Positions 1-8,695 of a DNA stretch of 64,000 nucleotides are shown piece after piece. Both the position numbers and the translations under genes were made by a program. Numbering within the stretch: position 1 is the first letter of the stretch; the number at the start of each line of letters is the position of its first letter. The notes under the pieces were generated by a model. That model was not told the origin of the DNA. It did not search any database and saw only the letters and a list, made by a program, of their open reading frames with translations. This DNA comes from Ogataea parapolymorpha DL-1. Taxonomy: Eukaryota > Ascomycota > Pichiomycetes > Pichiales > Pichiaceae. Location of the stretch: the NCBI RefSeq assembly GCF_000187245.1, contig NC_027860.1, forward strand, positions 992,001 through 1,056,000, read 5' to 3'.

Positions 1-858
1 AATGAAAAAGTCGACATTTGGTCTTTAGGTATCACGGCTATCGAGCTGGTAACTGGATTCCCTCCCTATTCTAATGAAGAGCCAATGCGGGCAATATTTG
101 AGATTCCTGATCGTCCGGCACCTATTTTAACAGGGGATCAGTACAGTGTTTATTTGAAACAGTTTGTGAAAGACTGTTTAAACAAAGAGCCAAGCCGAAG
201 ACCATCGGCCAAAGCTCTGTTGAAAACAAAGTTTCTCTACAAGTTCAAGAGCAGATATAGTCCCATGCTACCTCTAATCACTGAGAAGAAATCTAAGATG
301 CAGAGATTCAAGAAAAAACCCAAATTCTCGTTAAATTTTGAAGAGAAGCGTAGTGGCCAAGACATCCACTGGGACTTTGATCCAACGGTCAAATTGACCT
401 CTCTGCAAATCAGCCATGGCAACCATTCGTCGCCTTCTGTTGGGTCGTCAGGCGGTATGGATGAAAATGAAATGCATAGTGATCACGAAAATAGCATACT
501 GAGACCGGATACCGCTGTCACCCCTTCTACTTCACCATTATACAACCAGCGGTCTGAGCATACAAGGACATCTAAACCACCGACTTCAGGACAACGGGCC
601 AGCAACAGCACTTCTTACCCAGCCATGAATTCCAGGGAATCTGTTTCTGTCAAAGAAAACGTTGACCCCCGAGGCCAGTATTTCTACAATAATTTGATCC
701 GCGATTCGTTTGATAGCATCAGTCATCAATCACAATCCCAGCGTTTCAGAAAAAATCTCGAGCAATTGAAAACTGTCATGTACGAGATGGAAATGCGTAA
801 TCCAGGGTTCTGTGAATTGTTGTGTCACAAAATCTTTAATAGCATGCTTCAAAGTTGA
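1..858 (+). CDS. KIC1: Ste20/GCK-family protein kinase, C-terminal part (KIC1-like)
   Basis: The reading frame is open from base 1, so the gene is cut by the window edge and only the last 285 residues are visible. The first residues carry kinase subdomain IX (DIWSLGITAIEL) followed by GFPPYSNEEPMRA, and the C-lobe arginine region is RRPSAKALLKTKF. This arrangement is typical of germinal-centre kinases of the Kic1/Sps1/Ste20 group. Kic1 works with Cdc31 and the RAM network in polarity and wall integrity. After the kinase domain comes about 200 residues of low-complexity, Ser/Asn-rich sequence and a conserved-looking tail (residues LCHKIFNSMLQS). The match to Kic1 (GNPPY, then an RAM motif) is better than to Sps1, but the catalytic lobe is not visible, so the exact orthologue is an inference. 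Confidence 0.7.
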   Translation, partial: NEKVDIWSLGITAIELVTGFPPYSNEEPMRAIFEIPDRPAPILTGDQYSVYLKQFVKDCLNKEPSRRPSAKALLKTKFLYKFKSRYSPMLPLITEKKSKMQRFKKKPKFSLNFEEKRSGQDIHWDFDPTVKLTSLQISHGNHSSPSVGSSGGMDENEMHSDHENSILRPDTAVTPSTSPLYNQRSEHTRTSKPPTSGQRASNSTSYPAMNSRESVSVKENVDPRGQYFYNNLIRDSFDSISHQSQSQRFRKNLEQLKTVMYEMEMRNPGFCELLCHKIFNSMLQS

Positions 859-966
859 GAAAAAAAAGCCCTATTATTCCGCATTCTAGTAAAATATCTT
901 CTTGCACTGCCTTACAGCAATCTTCTGGAGACAAACTCATAAAAAGTTGTAGAAAAACTTACAGCC

Positions 967-1209
967 ATGCACGCTAGAGATTGGTTATTGGCCTTCATTG
1001 GGGTGTTTTTACCGTTTGTTCCAGTTGGCATCAAACGCGGTATTTGTTCTGCAGACTTTTGGATCAACATTGCACTATGTTTCCTTGGCTTTTTACCAGC
1101 TCTGATACATTGCTGGTATATCATATCTTGCTATCCGCATGATACCCATACGAGGTATGCTGGAGTCACGCTACCTGGACGCGAACAACAGAATTATGGC
1201 AGCGTTTGA
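967..1209 (+). CDS. SNA2: PMP3/UPF0057-family small membrane protein (SNA2-like)
   Basis: An 80-residue protein with the start MHARDWLLAFIGVFLP and two hydrophobic segments (about 6-22 and 30-52) that define the PMP3/UPF0057 family. The tail has ISCYPHD and ends in NYGSV, as in S. cerevisiae Sna2, which has MHARDWF at its start and DDNYGS near its end. Length (79 aa in S. cerevisiae) fits. Sna2 is a vacuolar membrane proteolipid whose C-terminal tyrosine motif acts in AP-3 sorting; the tyrosine of NYGSV is retained here. It lies 108 bp downstream of the kinase gene on the same strand. Confidence 0.9.
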   Translation: MHARDWLLAFIGVFLPFVPVGIKRGICSADFWINIALCFLGFLPALIHCWYIISCYPHDTHTRYAGVTLPGREQQNYGSV

Positions 1210-1314
1210 TCTAGGTTCTAGTTTATGAAGGTGCACTTGAAAACGAGGTCTTAAATAACTTTGTGTATGTGGGGGAATATTTTATTTTGTTTACAAGTGT
1301 AATAAAGCACACTT

Positions 1315-2166
1315 ATGAGCAGTGCGACAATCTTCAGCAGGAACATAAGCCTTGAGTTCCAACATGGGTATCTGAAAACCTTTTATACCTGCAGCCCGAC
1401 ACGAAGCCCGTCACAGTGTGGGTTAAAAGAATGGGAAACGAAGAATATGGATCAGTTGTATCTACCCAACTTGACCAGTATGAAAGTATGTAATCAGCTA
1501 CCGTGGTACTAACCAAAGCTATCATTCAATCTGGTTCTTGACGGCCAGAGTGTGAATCCTCAAAGACATCCTGTAGCCTGTGAAATGATTGCACATTGTC
1601 TGATGCAGGGCAAGATTTGGCAGCAGCTAGGATATTTGACATCTTTCAAGCAGGAGAAGCTTCAAACCACCTGTTGCTCTATCGTACTCAAAGACGATTT
1701 ACTGAATAGGCAAATGTATCAAGACCTCAAAAACAACGCAAACGGAATCGCAAAGCTCAACAACACATTGATATACATTTTGGATGAAATCGTTTTTCAC
1801 ATCTATATTAATGACGATCGTCTCTGCCCATCAAACAGCAACTTTGTAAAGTTGTTAATGGAGGACCTCAATTATCTCATGGCATGTAACTACCTGCAAC
1901 TAGAATCTGCTTTCCCTTTGGTGTTTTGCTTTTATTCCCGTTCTATATTACAACAATCATATGAGTTAATGTCCTCCATTCAAGAGTCGCTTCAAAGGAA
2001 AACACAAGACCAATTATCGGGACGACGGGAAATCGTCATTGGGTTCTTGAAACAGGTCTCCACAAAAAATATGAAGTGGTTCTGGTCGAAGCACAAGTCG
2101 CATAGAAACCCAGACTCCATCAAGGTGTTCTTGTTGGAGTTCTTCAATCATGAAGCCGCGCTGTAA
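1315..2166 (+). CDS. hypothetical protein, probable two-exon gene
   Basis: I do not recognise this protein. Two open segments lie in line: 1315-1485, opening with ATG (MSSATIFSRNISLEF), and a longer one ending at 2166. The longer segment has no usable ATG near its start. Between them are GTATGT at 1486 and TACTAAC at 1507-1513. Two downstream AGs, ending at 1518 and 1548, both keep the frame, giving 272 or 262 residues. The first makes a 33-base intron, which is very short; the second makes 63 bases. Exon 2 is rich in Leu and aromatic residues and looks helical. In the exon 1 stretch another frame (about 1356-1490) also reads as plausible protein, so a frameshifted or decaying gene is possible. 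Confidence 0.45.
1486..1548 (+). other. candidate spliceosomal intron
   Basis: The donor is GTATGT (1486-1491) and the branch site a perfect TACTAAC (1507-1513). Possible acceptors are AAAG ending at 1518 and CCAG ending at 1548, and either joins the two open segments in frame. The donor-to-branch distance is only about 26 bases, shorter than in the IMG1 intron of this window, so the call is provisional. Confidence 0.45.
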
Positions 2167-2178
2167 TGTACAGCTAAT

Positions 2179-2724
2179 TCATGCCTCTTTATAGTTAAAT
2201 TTCAATCGCTCCAACTCTAAAATTTCTTGACTCAAGCTTCTAATGTCTTTGATGAAGGAATATAAGGTAAGTGACGAAAGGAAAGGTACGAAAAAAAGCA
2301 TATCGAGAATACCAGTATAAAAGCGAACGCTGATAAGGAAGATTGCCGCCGAGATCGCCATGATTGCAATAAGTATTTGCATATTAGTGAATCTGGCAAA
2401 TAGCTCTCGAGGTTTAGTGAATTCGACATGGATCAGTACTGAAAGTCCTAGAACGGTCACGCAAGTAAAACAGCTGACTATTGGATTTTCACGCCGATAA
2501 TGTGGATGAGTGATGAGGATTAGATTAATTGCAGCAAAGCATGCCTGGATCAAATGCAGCACCTTGCCAAACCGATCATCCAGTTTATTTCGAGGACGAA
2601 GCTTGTTGAAGGGCACATTCTCCTTAAAGTTTTCGATTATGATAGATTGGTCTTGCATATCCAAGGGAAGGTCCTCGTCGTCCATGGTATATTTTGAATT
2701 GATGACTTTGCGTAATCGGGGCAT
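2179..2724 (-). CDS. hypothetical four-pass membrane protein
   Basis: A 181-residue protein that I cannot assign to a named family. The first 50 residues are hydrophilic and acidic (DDEDLPLDMQDQ) and then basic. Four hydrophobic segments follow at about 54-72, 82-100, 115-133 and 139-158, and the protein ends in a short charged helix (EILELERLKFNYKEA). There is no cleavable signal peptide, so both ends probably face the cytosol. It converges on the uncharacterised gene to its left, with only 12 bp between stop codons, and lies 63 bp beyond the permease gene's stop on the same strand. Confidence 0.75.
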   Translation of the reverse strand: MPRLRKVINSKYTMDDEDLPLDMQDQSIIIENFKENVPFNKLRPRNKLDDRFGKVLHLIQACFAAINLILITHPHYRRENPIVSCFTCVTVLGLSVLIHVEFTKPRELFARFTNMQILIAIMAISAAIFLISVRFYTGILDMLFFVPFLSSLTLYSFIKDIRSLSQEILELERLKFNYKEA

Positions 2725-2787
2725 ATTTAGTGAGCGAAATTATAATACACAATTTTAGTCTCATCAAAATTTAGCTATGCTACACAA

Positions 2788-4542
2788 TTAAACGTCAGAT
2801 TTTTCTTCCACTCTATGAGTCAAGGACATGACAGGCTCCAGCTCGCCAGATTTGATTGCCCGCAGTATGTTCTTCTCATCCGCTCTGGATTTCACGCTTT
2901 GAATTGAATGCACCAGATAAACCTCTTCGTCTTCCCTGATCTTTTCACCCTCGTGAACAATCGAAGGTTCTGACAAGTTGCTCTTTGGACCTTGGTATTT
3001 TCCTTTTGCATAACCCAGATAGTAAAGAGTGGCAATTATCATGCAGCCTGGCGTTATGACAACCGTATAGTTCATTGTCGTTGATGAGACTGTAGGTTCG
3101 GCAGGGAACATCACCAAAATTATGATGAAGGCAATGAATGCACAAGTTATCCAGCCTATTATTGGTGACAACAAGTCACCTGTGTAAAATTTGCCTGGCA
3201 CGAACTTGTGTTTTCCTGTTGTGAGTCTGAGGAAAATCGGGGTACCCCATGAGAAGTAGTTTCCCGCAATGTATAAAGAGAATAAGGCGTTGGCTGCTGT
3301 TGTTCCGATAAGACAAAGCAATCCTAGTAATAAAGCAAGGACCCCACCATAGATGACGGCCCTGATAGGGGTCGAGAGTTTTCTGTTGACCACCTTCACG
3401 ATGGGAGCGAGAGGAAGACCGTCGTCTCTAGCGAAAGCCCAAATTTGTCTGGAGATAGCAGTGAGAATGGAGGCTCCCATAAGCCATTGGCAGAAGGCAA
3501 TTAGCGACATAAATGCAATGGCCCAATTCTTGCCCATCGCATTGTATATAATTTGGGCGATTGGGCTACCAAACTTGGAATCGAGAATAGCCGTCACGTC
3601 TGGACCCATACATGAAGCAATGACAATACAGATGAAAAACCCAAGAATGAAGCATGCTGAAACGGACCCAATTATTCCAATAGGAACACCGTGGGACGCA
3701 TTTCTGGCCTCTTCGGACATATGAACACAGGAATCGAAGGCGCCAATGGTCCAGACACTAGGCATGAATCCGTTCATCACAAAGTTAAATCCTGGAGTCC
3801 AACCACTCAGCTGTTCATTATCTGCAAAAATGAAAGAGCCCTTATTGAACTCAATGCCGTTGACCTTGCAACCAATTGGCAATGCGATAAAAAACAGAAC
3901 TATGAGTCCCAGGTTGCACACAATTGAGAAAGTTTGAAGCCTTGACACAAAGTTAGAGGCAAAGCAGGTAATTCCAATGTGGGAAATGACGCAGGCTGCG
4001 TAAACACCATACGTTTTGCCGGAGGTGATGTCAAAGTTTCCGTCTTTTGAAATAGAAACTGCGGCCAGAATTTCGCCTGCGAAACCATAGTCCACGGAAC
4101 ACAAGGCACCCACCAGGGCCACTGAGTTCGTGTTTCCAACCAGATATGAAAGAAACACTTTGATCTTGTCTGGGGCGTAAAAGTGTGTCCAGTAGAATAA
4201 GCCTCCCGATGTGGGCAAGCTGCTTCCCAGCTCTGCCATACTGATTGCAATCAAGAGAACGAATGTGGATGCGATCGCCCAACCCCAAATGAGGGTGATA
4301 GTGCCACCGGTGAGACCTTGAGCCAAAACACTAGCAATCGATGGTAGCAAACCCATGATACTGAACGCCACACCAAACACTTGTAAAGTGGAAAACTTAC
4401 GCTTCAGTTCCTGTTTGTACCCGATCTGGGCGAGCAGTTCATTATCAGAACTCACAAGCTTTGCGTTGATGATGTCCGGGCGCTGGACGTCTCGGTACTT
4501 GCTGAATGTCACGGCAATATCGTGAGAGTCGTGTTTCTCCAT
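2788..4542 (-). CDS. UGA4: GABA/polyamine-type permease of the APC superfamily (UGA4-like)
   Basis: A 584-residue transporter with about 12 membrane segments. The ACT-family signature appears early: FSTLQVFGVAFSIMGLLPSI, then SMAELGSSLPTSGGLFYW in the first third. It resembles Uga4 (571 aa), the vacuolar/plasma-membrane permease for 4-aminobutyrate and 5-aminolevulinate. Choline permease Hnm1 and Tpo5 are relatives, so substrate is an inference. The 452-bp upstream region carries three GATAAG sites and a CCGCCGG palindrome resembling UAS-GABA, which supports control by nitrogen status and perhaps Uga3/Dal81. The N-terminal 50 residues are hydrophilic, as usual for fungal members. Confidence 0.85.
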   Translation of the reverse strand: MEKHDSHDIAVTFSKYRDVQRPDIINAKLVSSDNELLAQIGYKQELKRKFSTLQVFGVAFSIMGLLPSIASVLAQGLTGGTITLIWGWAIASTFVLLIAISMAELGSSLPTSGGLFYWTHFYAPDKIKVFLSYLVGNTNSVALVGALCSVDYGFAGEILAAVSISKDGNFDITSGKTYGVYAACVISHIGITCFASNFVSRLQTFSIVCNLGLIVLFFIALPIGCKVNGIEFNKGSFIFADNEQLSGWTPGFNFVMNGFMPSVWTIGAFDSCVHMSEEARNASHGVPIGIIGSVSACFILGFFICIVIASCMGPDVTAILDSKFGSPIAQIIYNAMGKNWAIAFMSLIAFCQWLMGASILTAISRQIWAFARDDGLPLAPIVKVVNRKLSTPIRAVIYGGVLALLLGLLCLIGTTAANALFSLYIAGNYFSWGTPIFLRLTTGKHKFVPGKFYTGDLLSPIIGWITCAFIAFIIILVMFPAEPTVSSTTMNYTVVITPGCMIIATLYYLGYAKGKYQGPKSNLSEPSIVHEGEKIREDEEVYLVHSIQSVKSRADEKNILRAIKSGELEPVMSLTHRVEEKSDV

Positions 4543-4994
4543 TTCAAGCTATACCTTTCCAAACGCTCGAAATAACAAGCTAATTATATATTTTGATCGA
4601 TCGGAAAATTCTGCTACTTACTTGCTTATCACGGCATCATCAACGTAGAGCTCTAAAGTCTTATCATGCAGCAAAAAGATGCAGCCAAACAAACGCGCCT
4701 ATTAACCGCCGGTTCCTGAAAGAGCAAGTTGAATACTCACCTCCAAGTGTTTTGCGCGTCCCCGAGGATCCAGTACCGTCGAGATACCACACTTTCTGCT
4801 TTAGGAGTCTGGAAAAACGGCATCATGCACAAGAACTATAATGCTGCGTATGTCCACAATAACAATCCAAAATTATTGGCGCACGTCTGCACAACTACCG
4901 TAGATAAGAAAACGTCAGCAATTCGTGCCGAATCAAGACAAGCAGGCCAAGTTGTTCTACTTATACTAGCCACGAAAAAGCTAGTCAAGAAATA
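4543..4994. promoter_or_regulatory. upstream region of the UGA4-like permease
   Basis: About 450 bp without a convincing gene, between the permease start and tRNA-Gln. It holds CTTATC (GATAAG read toward the permease) at 4625-4630 and 4660-4665, GATAAG at 4903-4908, and the palindromic AACCGCCGGTT at 4704-4714, some 162 bp upstream of the permease ATG. GATA factors (Gln3/Gat1) and Uga3 act on such sites in S. cerevisiae UGA genes. Short open frames here have no family resemblance. Confidence 0.5.
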
Positions 4995-5065
4995 GCTTCT
5001 ATAGTGTAGTGGTATCACCTCAGATTCTGATTCTGATAACCCCGGTTCGAACCCGGGTAGGAGCT
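4995..5065 (+). tRNA. tRNA-Gln (anticodon CTG)
   Basis: The sequence folds as a cloverleaf of 71 bases. The acceptor stem GCTTCTA/TAGGAGC has one T-G pair. After T8-A9 comes a D arm starting GTGT. The anticodon stem TCAGA/TCTGA holds the loop TTCTGAT, giving anticodon CTG (reads CAG, glutamine). The T arm CCCGG-TTCGAAC-CCGGG is perfect, and the discriminator base is T. Internal A and B boxes are both present, and there is no intron. CCA is not encoded, as expected in a eukaryote. Confidence 0.95.
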
Positions 5066-5075
5066 AATATTCTTA

Positions 5076-5082
5076 TTTTTTT
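5076..5082 (+). terminator. RNA polymerase III terminator of tRNA-Gln
   Basis: A run of seven T bases begins 11 bases after the tRNA end, long enough to stop RNA polymerase III. Confidence 0.8.
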
Positions 5083-5139
5083 GGAGCTCAAAGAAAATTT
5101 TTGCACCACCTGCCCCACGGTGGCATAGTAAGTTAGCCT

Positions 5140-5146
5140 TGACTCA
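5140..5146 (+). promoter_or_regulatory. Gcn4-type site (TGACTCA) upstream of THR4
   Basis: A perfect TGACTCA lies 28 bp before the THR4 start codon. Gcn4 binds this sequence and activates amino-acid biosynthesis genes, THR4 included, in S. cerevisiae. The very short distance to the ATG implies a short 5' leader or binding downstream of the start site. Confidence 0.6.
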
Positions 5147-5173
5147 TAAAAAAATATCTTTTTAATTTCAAGC

Positions 5174-6709
5174 ATGTCTTACAGATCCACTCGCTCCTCC
5201 GAGCAACAAAGTGTATCCTTTGAGGAGGCCATCATTACTGGCTTAGCAACTGATGGAGGTCTTTTTATCCCTGCTGAGATTCCAAAACTTGATGATTCGT
5301 TTTTGAAAGAATGGTCGCAACTCTCTTTCCAAGAACTCGCGTTCAAAATCATGAGACTGTATATCAAGGAATCCGAGATTTCAGATGATGAGCTCAAGAG
5401 CCTGATTATCAAATCGTACTCAACCTTTAGATCTAAGGATGTGACGCCTTTGGTTCCTATTGACTCCAACAAAAACCTCTATCTTTTGGAGCTATTTCAT
5501 GGACCGACCTACGCTTTCAAAGACGTTGCCCTCCAATTCGTTGGTAACCTGTTCGAGTTTTTCCTTACTAGGAAAAACGCTGCAAAGAAAGAAGGCGAAC
5601 CAAGAGACATAATTACCGTTGTCGGTGCTACTTCGGGTGACACTGGATCTGCCGCTATTTACGGTCTCAGAAACAAGAAAGACGTTTCTGTGTTTATCCT
5701 GTACCCAACTGGAAGGGTGTCCCCATTGCAGGAGCGCCAGATGACCACCGTTTTGGACGACAACATCCACACTCTCTCAGTGAATGGTACTTTCGACGAC
5801 TGTCAAGACCTCGTGAAGAAGGTTTTTGGTGACAAAGAGTTCAATGACAAGTACCATGTGGGAGCAGTGAACTCTATCAACTGGGCTAGAATATTAGCTC
5901 AGATGACTTATTACTTCTACGCATATTTCCAGCTTCTCAAACAACTTCCAGAATCAGAAAGATCGAGTTTCAAGGTGAAGTTTATAGTTCCAAGTGGAAA
6001 TTTTGGTGACATTCTTGCCGGATTTTATGCTAAGGAGATGGGCCTTCCAGTTGAGGAGCTAGTTGTTGCCACCAATGAAAATGACATTTTGGATAGATTC
6101 CTGCACAGTGGGAAGTACGACAAGGCTCAGGTCAAAGAGACCTACTCTCCTGCCATGGACATTTGTGTGTCATCCAACTTTGAGAGATTCCTGTGGTATA
6201 TGATTAAAAGAACTAGCGGCTCAAACGACAACTTGAGAACAGGCGAAATTCTTTCCCAATATATGAGGGACTTGGCATCAAATGGTGTTTTCGAGGTTTC
6301 CCCAGAGACCCTGAAGTTGGCTCAGGGTAGCTTGGATTCCTCCAGAGTGTCCAATGAAGACACCGTGAAGACCATCAGGGAAATATACACAAAGACCTCC
6401 AATCATTACATCCTTGATCCTCACACAGCTGTTGGAGTGGCTACTGCACTTAGAAAGATTGCCAGTGATGGCAACGATCTGAATCTGAAATACATCTCGC
6501 TCTCTACCGCACACCCAGCCAAGTTCTCTGAGGTTGTGAACCAGGCTTTGAGTGAGTTCGAGGGTTATTCATTCGAGAAAGACGTGCTTCCAGATGAATT
6601 GAAAAAGCTGTCCTCCATGCAGACCAAGATCAAACTGGTTGAGCAAGTTGATCTGAAGGTTGTTGAATCTCTCATTGTCAGCGAGCTCGAAAAGGAGGGC
6701 AAAAAGTAG
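5174..6709 (+). CDS. THR4: threonine synthase
   Basis: Converts O-phosphohomoserine to threonine and phosphate, the last step of threonine synthesis, using pyridoxal phosphate. The 511-residue length matches the yeast enzyme (514). The PLP lysine lies in FHGPTYAFKDVALQ (Lys116), and the phosphate-binding motif GATSGDTGSAA follows near 150. The N-terminus MSYRSTRSSEQ and the stretch FILYPTGRVSPLQERQM are those of fungal Thr4. The leucine of FILYPTGR is encoded by CTG, which argues that this yeast reads CTG as leucine. The next gene on the same strand is RSC6/SNF12; YCR052W and YCR053W are likewise neighbours in S. cerevisiae. Confidence 0.98.
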   Translation: MSYRSTRSSEQQSVSFEEAIITGLATDGGLFIPAEIPKLDDSFLKEWSQLSFQELAFKIMRLYIKESEISDDELKSLIIKSYSTFRSKDVTPLVPIDSNKNLYLLELFHGPTYAFKDVALQFVGNLFEFFLTRKNAAKKEGEPRDIITVVGATSGDTGSAAIYGLRNKKDVSVFILYPTGRVSPLQERQMTTVLDDNIHTLSVNGTFDDCQDLVKKVFGDKEFNDKYHVGAVNSINWARILAQMTYYFYAYFQLLKQLPESERSSFKVKFIVPSGNFGDILAGFYAKEMGLPVEELVVATNENDILDRFLHSGKYDKAQVKETYSPAMDICVSSNFERFLWYMIKRTSGSNDNLRTGEILSQYMRDLASNGVFEVSPETLKLAQGSLDSSRVSNEDTVKTIREIYTKTSNHYILDPHTAVGVATALRKIASDGNDLNLKYISLSTAHPAKFSEVVNQALSEFEGYSFEKDVLPDELKKLSSMQTKIKLVEQVDLKVVESLIVSELEKEGKK

Positions 6710-6834
6710 ATGACTTATGAACAGCCATCAGTTCGTGATATCGATCATTAATTACAATGGTTGGTTATGTAGCCCCTGGATTCATTTAATCTCTATATAC
6801 ACGAAAAAAATCTTTGGATATTTTGTGTTTTCGT

Positions 6835-8358
6835 ATGTCTGCCTCTAGACTTCAAAGAGAAAAGCAAAGAAAGCTGGCTAAACAGGCCGCAATTGCTCAT
6901 GGACAAGGCCATGTTCAACATAGCATAATGGGAAATCAGGGACCCAAGCCCCAAGGGTCGGGATCGCAAGGAGCTCAATTGTCCGCGAACATTAAACCTA
7001 CAGATGTTGTCATCTCCAACTCGATCGCGTCCATGTTTCCGGACAAAGCAGAAATGTACAACAAACTCAGAACTAAGGAAAGGGAGCTGGATTTGATGAT
7101 AAATAAAAAAATCATTGACCTTCAGGAGTATCAACAATCTGTCACGAACGGCTTTGTGGAGGACTCAAACGATTACCAAATTTTGAGGATTTTCATCTAC
7201 AACACATCTGAAAACCAACCTTGGCAAGTGAAGGATCAACAGGTAGAATCTTTACCGCCTCCGTCCTGGACGTTGAGAATCGAAGGGCGTTTGCTCAACG
7301 ATGCCGAACCTTCAGACTCCCCAAAACGAAGAAAATTTAGCTCTTTTCTTTCTGGAATTTCGGTAGAACTCAAAGCAAAAGATGGCAATGACGAAGACCT
7401 GTCAATCGGGTCAATTAATGGTGGTCCAGATTCAAGGGTGATCGAATGGCATGATAACTTTGGCGCTAACGAACTCGAAAGAATGAAACACCAATTTGAC
7501 GGACTAGATATCAAAAGGTCTGGTTCATCCATTCCTCAGTCAGAATTTCCGGAAAACGAATCCCAGGATCCTTCGGAAAAGGAGATTGTGTGTGATATCG
7601 TCATTCAGCCAAAGATGTACCCAATCAAATTGCAGGTTGTGAAGGATGCTTTGGTTGAACTTGTTGGATCAAACGAGATCTCGCAATCTGACTGCATTCA
7701 CAAAATATTTAACTACATCAAAATGAACAATTTGTTTGAAGTTCAAACTATTCAGGACAAACAGGGCACGAATCAGCAACCCCAGCAAGTTGTTACCGTC
7801 AAGACTGATGATCTTCTATACCGTATATTTGGCATCAATTCGCTTACCTTGACGCAGATTATGGAAGTTGTTTCCACAAAGCTTCTTAAACCGATCGAAC
7901 CAATTAAGGTGCAATACAGTATCAATACTCTCAAAGAAACGACCCTGGGGGATTTGGTGATTGATCTCAAGGTGAACTCGAGATTTGTGGATCCAACCTA
8001 CAAACCTGGTTCCAAGCAGCTTGCAGAAATCAGTGAAATGATCAATCAAAGTGTATTAAACAAACAACTGATGAGCGATTTGAGTAAGGTTAACGAAAGC
8101 TTGAAGTTGAACTTCCAACTCCTCAATTATTCGAAGTTGAAATACGACTTTTACAAAAAATTGAGTGATAATCCGGTTGACTTCTTGCAGGAAGTTCTGG
8201 ATAAGAACACCGAGTTCTTGAGAATTCTGTCCAGTGATTCTTTCACGTTTGGCACTGATGGCATTTTAGATGAAGAACTTGTGAGGAAATCTGAGTTCTA
8301 CACTGATGAATTTTTGGCTGAGCACATCAATGTTCTATTTAACTCTGGCAGGATTTAA
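6835..8358 (+). CDS. RSC6: SWI/SNF- and RSC-complex subunit with SWIB domain (RSC6/SNF12, BAF60 family)
   Basis: A 507-residue protein starting MSASRLQREKQRKLAKQ; the codon 21 bases upstream is TTG, so I use the ATG. An N-terminal Gln/Gly-rich part leads to the conserved SMARCD core (ASMFPDKAEMYNKLRTKERELDLMINKKIID written in pieces: MFPDKAEMY, RTKERELDL, NKKIID). The SWIB/MDM2 fold follows at about 260-350 (YPIKLQVVKDALVELVG ... DDLLYRIFGINSLTLTQI). Two S. cerevisiae genes, RSC6 (483 aa) and SNF12 (566 aa), correspond to it. Its place beside THR4 matches RSC6, and the nearby YNR-type genes match the SNF12 neighbourhood, so it probably serves both remodelling complexes. Confidence 0.85.
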   Translation: MSASRLQREKQRKLAKQAAIAHGQGHVQHSIMGNQGPKPQGSGSQGAQLSANIKPTDVVISNSIASMFPDKAEMYNKLRTKERELDLMINKKIIDLQEYQQSVTNGFVEDSNDYQILRIFIYNTSENQPWQVKDQQVESLPPPSWTLRIEGRLLNDAEPSDSPKRRKFSSFLSGISVELKAKDGNDEDLSIGSINGGPDSRVIEWHDNFGANELERMKHQFDGLDIKRSGSSIPQSEFPENESQDPSEKEIVCDIVIQPKMYPIKLQVVKDALVELVGSNEISQSDCIHKIFNYIKMNNLFEVQTIQDKQGTNQQPQQVVTVKTDDLLYRIFGINSLTLTQIMEVVSTKLLKPIEPIKVQYSINTLKETTLGDLVIDLKVNSRFVDPTYKPGSKQLAEISEMINQSVLNKQLMSDLSKVNESLKLNFQLLNYSKLKYDFYKKLSDNPVDFLQEVLDKNTEFLRILSSDSFTFGTDGILDEELVRKSEFYTDEFLAEHINVLFNSGRI

Positions 8359-8385
8359 ATATTTGTATAGTAAGATGTATTAATA

Positions 8386-8655
8386 TCAGATGGCGTGAAG
8401 TTTTTCATTCACTCTTATAAGCCATTGCCGTTGAAATTGGGGACTGATTTGGTTTGCAAGGCTTTCAAACGTAGGAAAGTATTCTGCAGATTTGTTTGTG
8501 TACCAACCCTCCTCACAAACTTTTACAGTATAGTGCTCGTATTCTAAAGTGGTCAGAACAATCTGGAGCTCTTTCTTATCGAGTTCAATCTTATTGAAAA
8601 ATGAGCTTTCGCTATATTCTCGTGCTACCTGCTGGAGCTCATAGTACTGATCCAT
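8386..8655 (-). CDS. small GSKIP-domain protein
   Basis: An 89-residue acidic protein beginning MDQYYELQQVAREY. The C-terminal two thirds fit the GSKIP (GSK3-interacting protein) fold: an aromatic-rich beta segment (EYEHYTVKVCEEGWYT), then the helical stretch FPTFESLANQISPQF with RVNEKL after it, comparable to human GSKIP ([20 protein letters not shown], then LLQRLEAL). The same fold is found at the N-terminus of the mitochondrial-clustering protein Clu1, but here it stands alone. Human GSKIP binds GSK3-beta and PKA; the yeast role is unknown. It shares a 40-bp divergent promoter with HAT2. In-frame codons upstream of the chosen ATG include no other ATG. Confidence 0.65.
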   Translation of the reverse strand: MDQYYELQQVAREYSESSFFNKIELDKKELQIVLTTLEYEHYTVKVCEEGWYTNKSAEYFPTFESLANQISPQFQRQWLIRVNEKLHAI

Positions 8656-8695
8656 GAAATTTAGATTAAACTTTTTTTGTTTTTTAGTCCACACT

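Noticed and set aside
4593..4995. Open frames between the permease and tRNA-Gln
   Set aside because: They have no family motif, and one runs up to the tRNA gene. They overlap likely regulatory sites.
5698..5700. Idea that CTG might be read as serine
   Set aside because: CTG encodes the leucine of the conserved FILYPTGR stretch of threonine synthase, so the ordinary reading fits.
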